Shown: one piece after another, positions 1-5,212 of the stretch
Position numbering within the stretch: the first letter of the stretch is position 1
Layout: every line of letters begins with the position of its first letter
Assembly (NCBI GenBank): GCA_965371945.1
Contig: CBDVAK010000210.1
Coordinates: 1 to 6,277, forward strand
Length of the DNA stretch: 6,277 nt
DNA from: CBDVAK01 sp965371945
GTDB lineage: Bacteria; Pseudomonadota; Gammaproteobacteria; Competibacterales; JAHEDQ01
Direction: 5' to 3'
Translations under genes and position numbers: made by a program
The notes under the pieces: model-generated
Database searches by the model: none
Told to the model about the DNA's origin: nothing
What the model saw: only the letters and a program-made list of their open reading frames with translations

Positions 1-670
1 CGGGATAGGGTTGTTTGGTCTGGATCAACTGACGGGTTCCTTCCGCCAGTGACAGATCGTGGTCTGCGGAGTATTTCTCGAACTGGTAGTCGAGGATCGG
101 TGTATCGGTCCATCCGGGGCACAGGCAGTTCGCGGTGATCCCTTTTTCCGCATACTCCAGCGCGATCACCTTGGTCAGACCCACCAGGCCGTGTTTGGCG
201 GCGCAGTAGGCGGCCTTGTCTTTCGATGCCACCAGCCCGTGCACCGAGGCGATATTGACGATGCGACCCCAGCCAGCCCTTTCCATGGCTGGCAGCGCGG
301 CCTTGGTGGTGTGGAATGCTGCGCTCAAATTGACCGCCAGAATGGCGTTCCACTTGTCGACCGGAAACTCCACAAGCGGGGATGTGTACTGAATTCCGGC
401 ATTGTTGACGAGGATGTCGATGGCCCCGAAGGCTTCCGCAGCGCGATCCATCAAATCGTCAATCTGCGCTGGATCGGATAGATCGGCGGAGCAATAATGC
501 ACTTCGCCACCGGACTCAGCCGCAACAGTTTCCGCCATTGCCGCGCCCTGCTGATCATCCTCGAGGCCGTGTATCATCAACCGTGCGCCAGAGCGCGCCA
601 GGTGGGTGGCAATAGCGAGCCCGATGCCACTACTGGAGCCGGTGACCAGTGCGGTTTTTCCAGTCAGCAT
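1..670 (-). CDS. bdhA: (R)-3-hydroxybutyrate dehydrogenase, SDR family (3' end outside window)
   Basis: NAD-dependent short-chain dehydrogenase expected to oxidise (R)-3-hydroxybutyrate to acetoacetate in the cytoplasm. I translated the minus strand from ATG 670 and obtained 223 residues with no stop; the family is about 255-260 long, so roughly 35 C-terminal residues are missing. Visible are the cofactor motif TGSSSGIG (residues 10-17), NNAG (89-92) and the catalytic set N114, S142, Y155, K159. Q94, H144, K152, W187 and Q196 match, as I recall the numbering, the substrate-binding residues of the Pseudomonas fragi enzyme. That is much stronger than a generic SDR call and also supports the ATG over an in-frame TTG five codons upstream. 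A G-rich stretch (GGGGGAACGAGGA) precedes the start. The gene lies 49 bases after the thiolase with no obvious terminator between, so it is probably the third gene of the operon. Confidence 0.93.
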   Translation of the reverse strand, partial: MLTGKTALVTGSSSGIGLAIATHLARSGARLMIHGLEDDQQGAAMAETVAAESGGEVHYCSADLSDPAQIDDLMDRAAEAFGAIDILVNNAGIQYTSPLVEFPVDKWNAILAVNLSAAFHTTKAALPAMERAGWGRIVNIASVHGLVASKDKAAYCAAKHGLVGLTKVIALEYAEKGITANCLCPGWTDTPILDYQFEKYSADHDLSLAEGTRQLIQTKQPYP

Positions 671-719
671 TCCTCGTTCCCCCAATAGCTTGCCCTCGAT
701 AGTTGCCAACCGACGCGAT

Positions 720-1874
720 TCACTCGGATTCCATGATGCTCGCGTAGTTGGCCACTCCGGAGCCTCCCATGTTGAACACGCCGGCACGTGTGACGGCGTC
801 CAGTTGCATGTCGCCCGCACTACCGCGCAACTGCATGGCGGCCATGGCGTGCATGGAAACCCCGGTGGCCCCGATCGGGTGCCCTTTTGACTTGAGCCCA
901 CCAGAGGGATTCACCGGGAAGCGGCCATCGCGGGCTGTCCAACCCTCACGTATGGCACGTTCCCCCTGACCGTATGGCGTGAGCCCCATGGCTTCGTACT
1001 GCATGAGCTCAGCGATGGTGAAGCAGTCGTGGGTCTCCACGAAATCGAGATCGTCCAGCACCAGCCCTGCATCACCCAACACCCGTTCCCAAGCCCGTTG
1101 GCACCCCTCGAACCGGGACATGTCGCGGCGACTCATAGGCAGATAGTCGTTGACCTGCGAAATGGCCCTGAAGCGCACGCTGGCATGGCCCGCCACGCCC
1201 GCTTTGTCGCCGCACAGCACCAGTGCTGCCGCGCCGTCGGTCACGGGTGAGCAGTCGGTGCGCTTGAGCGGATCGGCGACGATCGGGTTTTTCTCCGATA
1301 CCGTCGCGCAAAACTGATAGTCCAGATCCTTGCGCAACTGCGCGTAGGGGTTATCGAGACCGTTGCGGTGGTTTTTCGCCGCGATCAACGCCAACGCTTC
1401 CGACTGGTCACCCCAGGCTTCGAAGTAAATCCGGGTGATATGTGCGAACAGGTCAGCGAAGCTCCCGTAGCGCACTTCTTCTGGCACATAGCTGGCGCGA
1501 GCAAGTATTTCACCGATATTCGGGCATGAAGTCATCTTTTCCACACCCACCACCAGCACCCGCCTGGCCTGTCCGGACTCAATCGCACGGACCCCGGCAT
1601 GAGTGGCCGCGGAGCCGCTGGCGCAGGCATTTTCGAGTCGGTTGACCGGCTTGAACCGCAAGCCGGGCTGAGACTGCATCACCAACGAGGCGGTAAAGTC
1701 CTGGGCCACGAAACCGGCATTGTAGTGGCCCACGAACACCTCATCGATGTCGTTTGCCTGTAGCTGCGAATCGTGCAGCGCTTCCTCGATCGCCCGGCCC
1801 ATCAGCGATTCGACGTCATCGTCGATCCAGCGGCGGAAAGGGGTGTGTCCGATGCCCACGATTCTCGATTTCAT
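720..1874 (-). CDS. SCP2-type thiolase / acetyl-CoA acetyltransferase family protein
   Basis: Thiolase-fold enzyme of 384 residues, a full length for the SCP2-type branch (SCPx and bacterial acetyl-CoA acetyltransferase-like proteins). The nucleophile lies in NACASGSAA (C84). The SCP2-type loop HDCF (282-285) carries a second candidate catalytic cysteine, C284. NPSGG (322-326) and GHPIGATG (331-338) complete the active site. The C-terminal CxG cysteine motif of PhaA/FadA-type thiolases is replaced by NMGGSG (368-373), which fits this branch. The ATG follows the ligase stop codon with no gap (TGAATG), with GGAG six bases upstream inside the ligase gene, indicating translational coupling. In this operon the likely job is thiolytic cleavage of acetoacetyl-CoA or another 3-ketoacyl-CoA; the true substrate cannot be read from the sequence. 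Some members of this branch act on bulky or branched substrates, or lack thiolase activity. Confidence 0.9.
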   Translation of the reverse strand: MKSRIVGIGHTPFRRWIDDDVESLMGRAIEEALHDSQLQANDIDEVFVGHYNAGFVAQDFTASLVMQSQPGLRFKPVNRLENACASGSAATHAGVRAIESGQARRVLVVGVEKMTSCPNIGEILARASYVPEEVRYGSFADLFAHITRIYFEAWGDQSEALALIAAKNHRNGLDNPYAQLRKDLDYQFCATVSEKNPIVADPLKRTDCSPVTDGAAALVLCGDKAGVAGHASVRFRAISQVNDYLPMSRRDMSRFEGCQRAWERVLGDAGLVLDDLDFVETHDCFTIAELMQYEAMGLTPYGQGERAIREGWTARDGRFPVNPSGGLKSKGHPIGATGVSMHAMAAMQLRGSAGDMQLDAVTRAGVFNMGGSGVANYASIMESE

Positions 1875-3422
1875 TCACTGCTCCGGGTCGGTATCGATGG
1901 GCGCAAACCGCTTGCGCAATTCGGTCTTGAGGATCTTGCCGGTACTGTTTTTCGGCAGAGCATCCAGAAACAGATACTTCTTGGGTCGTTTGAAGCGCGT
2001 CATGTGCTGGCGGCACCAGGCATCCAGCGTGTCGCTGTCGAGGGTGTACCCCGGACCCGCGACTACGGCCGCAACCACGATCTCGCCCCAGTCGGGATCG
2101 CGTTGCCCAATCACGCCCACCTCCAGAACGCCGGGATGTTCGAGCAGGATCTCCTCGACTTCGCGTGGATAGATGTTGGACCCGCCGCTGATCACCACAT
2201 CCTTGGAGCGATCGGTGAGCGACAAGAACCCGTCGGCATCCAGAACCCCGATGTCACCGGTATACAGCCAGCCATCGCGCAGCACCTTGTTTGTTGCTTC
2301 GTCGTTGCGCCAGTACCCCAGCATCACGCTGTCACCCCGCACCAGGATCTCGCCGGGGCTGTCTGGCGGTTGTGACTGGCCGGCATCGTCCACCACCCGC
2401 ACTTCTATCCCAGTCTGCGGGACACCCACCGAGGCCAGCCTGCGTCGATAGCACGGGTGAAATCGATCGCCGTGCAGATACTTGTTCAGAGCAGTGATGG
2501 TCATGGGGCTCTCCCCCTGTCCGTAGATCTGCACCAACCGGCCACCAAGCAGGTCCATGGCTTTCCGCAAGTCTTCCTGATACATGGGGCCACCACCGTA
2601 GACGATGGTTTTCAGGTTGGACCAATCGGTGTCCACTGCCTGCGGATGCTCGACCAGACGTTTGACCATGGTCGGCGCCGCAAACATCGACAAGCCCGGC
2701 CAGACCCCGACCAGTTTGTTGACCTCGGCAACATCGAAACCACCGCTGGGCGGGATCACTTGTACCGCACCACGGGCCACGTGGGGGAGCATGTAGTAGC
2801 CACTGCCGTGAGACATTGGTGCCGTATGCAGGATCGCATCGCCAGGGCTCACGGTGTCGACATCGGCAAGGTAGCAACGCGTCAGTGCATAGAGATTCCC
2901 ATGCGACTGCATCGCCCCCTTGGGCAGTCCGGTGGTGCCACTGGTGTAGAACAACCAGGCCAGGTCCACGGGTGCGACCGGCTGCAACGGGATCCGCGGA
3001 CCCTCATACAGTGCGTCCATGCCCTCATCGTCGACATCGATAACCCGCTGCAGTGCCGCCAGTTTCGGTGAGGTCGCGTGGATATCGTCTGCGCATTTGT
3101 TGCTGGTGAAACACAGGCTGGCCTCGCTGTCGGCCAGGATGTGGAGAAATTCGCGTCTATGCAGCTTGGCATTCATCGGCACGACCACCAGCCCGGCGTG
3201 CCAGGCAGCGAACATGATCAGCGCATATTCAGGCCGGTTTTCCATCGCCAGCGCGACCCGGTCACCCGCGGAAAGCTGCAGAGTTGATCTCAGATTGCCC
3301 GCCACTACGGCAACCCGGTGCGCAAACTCACGGTAGTCCAGCCAGGCCTTCGAACCGGAAGCAACCGCTGGAAGATTGCCGTAACAGGCTGCGGAACGTT
3401 GCAACAGAGCCGCAATATTCAA
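1875..3422 (-). CDS. AMP-forming acyl-CoA synthetase (ANL superfamily), TTG start
   Basis: A 515-residue adenylate-forming ligase of the usual length for fatty acyl-CoA synthetases: carboxylate + ATP + CoA gives acyl-CoA + AMP + PPi. Motifs appear in order: P-loop YTSGTTGLPKG (159-169), YGQGE (300-304), YTGD (387-390), the hinge DRSKDVVISGG (404-414) and the C-terminal STGK with catalytic lysine K496. No signal peptide or membrane segment is seen. The start is TTG: an in-frame TGA lies 12 codons upstream, there is no ATG, GTG or other TTG between, and AAGAGGA sits seven bases before it. It is the first gene after a sigma-54 promoter (3493-3508) with a leader of about 60 bases. The substrate is not readable; with 3-hydroxybutyrate dehydrogenase and a thiolase downstream, acetoacetate or a short 3-oxo/3-hydroxy acid is plausible. 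It is too short to be a standard AacS (about 650 residues). A medium-chain fatty acid is the main alternative. Confidence 0.92.
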   Translation of the reverse strand: MNIAALLQRSAACYGNLPAVASGSKAWLDYREFAHRVAVVAGNLRSTLQLSAGDRVALAMENRPEYALIMFAAWHAGLVVVPMNAKLHRREFLHILADSEASLCFTSNKCADDIHATSPKLAALQRVIDVDDEGMDALYEGPRIPLQPVAPVDLAWLFYTSGTTGLPKGAMQSHGNLYALTRCYLADVDTVSPGDAILHTAPMSHGSGYYMLPHVARGAVQVIPPSGGFDVAEVNKLVGVWPGLSMFAAPTMVKRLVEHPQAVDTDWSNLKTIVYGGGPMYQEDLRKAMDLLGGRLVQIYGQGESPMTITALNKYLHGDRFHPCYRRRLASVGVPQTGIEVRVVDDAGQSQPPDSPGEILVRGDSVMLGYWRNDEATNKVLRDGWLYTGDIGVLDADGFLSLTDRSKDVVISGGSNIYPREVEEILLEHPGVLEVGVIGQRDPDWGEIVVAAVVAGPGYTLDSDTLDAWCRQHMTRFKRPKKYLFLDALPKNSTGKILKTELRKRFAPIDTDPEQ

Positions 3423-3492
3423 TAGATGTTCCTCTTGCCGCCCTCTGCGGTCACATCACAACGCACCGGGGCGTGCGTTCGATACACCCCAT

Positions 3493-3508
3493 AGCATTTC
3501 CTGTACCA
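3493..3508 (-). promoter_or_regulatory. Sigma-54 (RpoN) -24/-12 promoter for the ligase-thiolase-dehydrogenase operon
   Basis: Read on the minus strand the site is TGGTACAGGAAATGCT, against the consensus TGGCACGNNNNTTGCW. It keeps the GG at -24 (3506-3507) and the GC at -12 (3494-3495) with the required ten bases between them; mismatches are one each at C4, G7 and the first T of TTGC. Transcription should start near 3482, giving a leader of about 60 bases before the TTG start. A sigma-54 activator gene sits divergently just upstream, which makes a chance match less likely. Confidence 0.8.
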
Positions 3509-3514
3509 CAACTG

Positions 3515-3530
3515 CATCTCTTTGATTTAA
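3515..3530 (-). promoter_or_regulatory. Possible IHF-like site upstream of the sigma-54 promoter
   Basis: On the minus strand, AATCAA (3527-3522) followed by AGAG and ATG partly matches the IHF consensus WATCAANNNNTTR: the WATCAA half is perfect and the TTR half has one mismatch. It sits in the most AT-rich part of the gap, just upstream of the -24 element and downstream of the candidate enhancer sites, where IHF commonly bends sigma-54 promoters. Short degenerate motifs like this arise easily by chance. Confidence 0.3.
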
Positions 3531-3541
3531 AAGACTTGTTA

Positions 3542-3580
3542 TGTCATTTTGGCAGCACCAGCAACACCGACTGTATGACA
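3542..3580. repeat. Inverted repeat TGTCAT / ATGACA, candidate activator-binding site
   Basis: TGTCAT at 3542-3547 and its exact reverse complement ATGACA at 3575-3580 flank a 27-base spacer. The pair lies about 60-98 bases upstream of the predicted start of the ligase operon, a usual distance for enhancer-type sites of sigma-54 activators. Six-base arms are weak evidence alone. The same TGTCA/TGTCT core recurs at 3585-3589 (minus), 3616-3620, 3624-3628 and 3698-3702, which raises the chance that this is one protein's recognition word. Confidence 0.35.
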
Positions 3581-3669
3581 ACACAGACATGATTGCTTAC
3601 TCCCGACCAGGCAGCTGTCTTTTTGTCTGGTATTTCTTACATCGTGGGGTGTGAACCCATGAATAGGGG

Positions 3670-3712
3670 ACGAGAATTTCCGAATCGGATGCTATTGTGT
3701 CAGCATTCTCGT
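3670..3712. repeat. 8-bp inverted repeat upstream of the activator gene
   Basis: ACGAGAAT (3670-3677) and its exact reverse complement ATTCTCGT (3705-3712) enclose 27 bases. The element ends 19 bases before the GTG of the activator, so it overlaps its likely promoter or leader. It could be an operator for autoregulation or a distal enhancer for the divergent operon (about 190-230 bases from the predicted start). The spacer is long for an RNA hairpin. The function is unknown. Confidence 0.35.
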
Positions 3713-3719
3713 ACACCAT

Positions 3720-3734
3720 GGAGAGACTGAGGTG
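3720..3734 (+). promoter_or_regulatory. Ribosome-binding site and GTG start of the activator
   Basis: GGAG at 3720-3723 stands eight bases before GTG 3732. Reading upstream in the same frame there is no ATG, GTG or TTG before the stop TGA at 3660-3662, so GTG is the first usable start. The nearby ATG at 3718 is in a different frame. Confidence 0.75.
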
Positions 3735-5159
3735 CTCAAGAGCAGCTTGGGAACAGAATTCGACTACCGGCGCAAGGCGCTCGAGTTTTTCACCCAGTCG
3801 TTCGAAGCCTTCTACGAGCATGGCATCGCGGTCGATGCCACTGCGCGAGTGACTTGGATCAGTGCGCCCTACTATCGATTCCTCGATCTCACCGCGTCAC
3901 CGATCGGCAAACCGATCATCGACATCATTTCCAACAGCTTCATGCCCGGTGTGGTCGAAAGTGGTGAACCGGTTTTTCTCGATCTGCTGTTTGTACGGGA
4001 TCAGTGGGTCATCGTCAGCGCGATTCCCCTCAAGGACGATAGTGGCCGGATTGCAGGGGCATTCGGCTTCGTGGCAATCGATCAGACCGATCGGATCAAA
4101 CCGCTGCTGGCTAAGTACACCTCGCTCCAGAACAAGCTCAATGCAGTGCAGGACGAACTCAGGCGCAGCCGTCTGACCCGACATCGGATGTCGGAAATCG
4201 TCGGCATCAGTGAGCCCATGAAGGTCGTCAAGAAGCAGATTCACCGCGCGGCGAGATTCGATATGGCGGTGCTGATCTGTGGTGAGACGGGGACTGGCAA
4301 GGAACTGTTCGCACACGCGCTGCATGACCTGTCCTCACGCTCGCAGGGCCCATTTGTCAGTATCAATGTCGCTGCCATCCCCGACCAACTGCTGGAGGCG
4401 GAATTCTTTGGAGTCGCACCAGGCGCCTATACGGGTGCGGACAAGCGAGGTCGCGAGGGCAAGTTTCAGCTGGCCGGGGGCGGCACCCTGTTTCTCGACG
4501 AGATCGGGGAGATGTTGCCCGAATTGCAGGCCAAGCTGCTGCGTGTTCTGCAGGAAAAGGAAGTAGAAAGAGTCGGTTCCAACCAACTGGAAGTCACTGA
4601 CGTTCGCATCATCGCGGCCACCAGCAAGGATCTCGAAGCGCTGGTCGAAGCAGGCGGTTTTCGTGCCGATCTGTACTATCGGCTCAGTACCTTCCCCATC
4701 CAGCTTCCGCCACTGCGCACCCGACAAGGCGACATGGCGCTGCTGTGTGAAAGACTGCTGGAGGACATCGCGGCCGAGTACGGAATTCGCCCGCCTGAGC
4801 TGCCGCGCGCAGCGCTGAATGAACTGGAGCAGCACCACTGGCCCGGCAACGTACGCGAGTTACGCAACGTCCTGGAGCGTGCCTGCGCCTCCACCGAATC
4901 GGCACAAATCGATGCTGCACTTGTTCATGGATTTCTGCCGGCGTCAGCAGGGGCTGATCGACCACCGACACCCGGTCCGCCAATTGTTTCTGTGCCGGCG
5001 CCCCCCCCAACCCTCGCCCAGGTACTGGCGGCGGCCGAACGCCAGGCCATATCCGAGATGCTGGATTTCACGCGAGGCAACAAGACTCTGGCCGCCCGCC
5101 ACCTTGGAATCGCCCGCCCCACCCTCTATGAAAAGCTGAACCGGCTCGGAATTTCATGA
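3732..5159 (+). CDS. Sigma-54-dependent transcriptional activator (PAS-like sensor, AAA+, Fis-type HTH); HbcR-like
   Basis: Enhancer-binding protein of 475 residues that should activate RpoN promoters by ATP-driven remodelling. The N-terminal 20-120 reads as a PAS-like sensor (IAVDATARVTWISAPYYRFL) rather than a phosphoacceptor receiver domain. A coiled-coil linker follows (about 121-150). The AAA+ core has Walker A GETGTGKE (184-191), the sigma-contacting loop as GAYTGA (231-236; GAFTGA is the norm), Walker B GGTLFLDEIGE (250-260), candidate arginine fingers R311 and R317, and PGNVRELRN (371-379). A proline-rich linker (404-427) leads to a Fis-type helix-turn-helix at 446-475. It is transcribed away from a sigma-54 promoter serving a 3-hydroxybutyrate-type operon, so it is the obvious regulator. 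The domain order and context resemble PA2005/HbcR of P. aeruginosa, but orthology is inferred. The last nine codons form one arm of a perfect palindrome. The ligand is unknown. Confidence 0.92.
   Translation: MLKSSLGTEFDYRRKALEFFTQSFEAFYEHGIAVDATARVTWISAPYYRFLDLTASPIGKPIIDIISNSFMPGVVESGEPVFLDLLFVRDQWVIVSAIPLKDDSGRIAGAFGFVAIDQTDRIKPLLAKYTSLQNKLNAVQDELRRSRLTRHRMSEIVGISEPMKVVKKQIHRAARFDMAVLICGETGTGKELFAHALHDLSSRSQGPFVSINVAAIPDQLLEAEFFGVAPGAYTGADKRGREGKFQLAGGGTLFLDEIGEMLPELQAKLLRVLQEKEVERVGSNQLEVTDVRIIAATSKDLEALVEAGGFRADLYYRLSTFPIQLPPLRTRQGDMALLCERLLEDIAAEYGIRPPELPRAALNELEQHHWPGNVRELRNVLERACASTESAQIDAALVHGFLPASAGADRPPTPGPPIVSVPAPPPTLAQVLAAAERQAISEMLDFTRGNKTLAARHLGIARPTLYEKLNRLGIS
5001..5008 (+). 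repeat. C8 homopolymer in the activator's proline-rich linker
   Basis: Eight consecutive cytosines encode part of the APPPT stretch near residues 423-427, between the AAA+ domain and the helix-turn-helix. A slip of one base here would remove the DNA-binding domain while leaving the ATPase. The frame is intact in this sequence. Confidence 0.6.
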
Positions 5160-5185
5160 ATTCCGAGCCGGTTCAGCTTTTCATA
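5127..5185. terminator. Perfect 27-bp inverted repeat, probable bidirectional terminator between convergent genes
   Basis: Left arm 5127-5153 and right arm 5159-5185 are exact reverse complements over 27 bases, separated by five bases (TCATG). The left arm is exactly codons 466-474 of the activator (YEKLNRLGI), and the stop codon TGA (5157-5159) straddles the loop and the first base of the right arm. The GC core (CCGGCTCGG) is flanked on either strand by TTCAGCTTTTCAT, giving a T-rich though interrupted tail in both directions, as expected of a bidirectional intrinsic terminator. For the trpB2-like gene the hairpin begins 27 bases after its stop. Termination itself is inferred; the palindrome is seen directly. 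Confidence 0.75.
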
Positions 5186-5212
5186 AGGTGATCGCCCGGT
5201 ACTTCAGCCAGG

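Larger units (their letters stand above)
3423..3731. promoter_or_regulatory. Divergent control region between ligase operon and sigma-54 activator
   Basis: This 309-base non-coding stretch separates the TTG of the ligase (minus) from the GTG of the activator (plus). It is visibly more AT-rich than the flanking genes, especially 3520-3550. It holds a sigma-54 promoter toward the operon, an IHF-like element, six TGTCA/TGTCT words between 3542 and 3702 and two inverted repeats, listed separately. I found no convincing sigma-70 promoter for the activator and no short gene; the open frame at 3597-3821 on the minus strand mostly overlaps the activator's start and looks like a shadow. Confidence 0.8.

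Noticed and set aside
671..719. Possible terminator or promoter between the thiolase and bdhA.
   Set aside because: No hairpin, T-tract or convincing promoter was seen in these 49 bases, so the genes are treated as one operon.
1773..2375. 200-codon plus-strand open frame across the ligase-thiolase junction.
   Set aside because: It is antisense to two motif-complete enzymes and has no supporting motif of its own.
3554..3569. Second minus-strand sigma-54-like sequence, CGGTGTTGCTGGTGCT, with GG and GC ten bases apart.
   Set aside because: It matches fewer consensus positions than 3493-3508 and lies farther from the operon; probably chance.
3647..3658. Small hairpin GGGT-GTGA-ACCC upstream of the activator.
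   Set aside because: Only four base pairs and no T-tract; too short to support a terminator or regulatory RNA call.
3597..3821. 74-codon minus-strand open frame overlapping the activator start.
   Set aside because: About 40% of it is antisense to the activator's first codons, with no ribosome-binding site or recognisable protein; judged a shadow.
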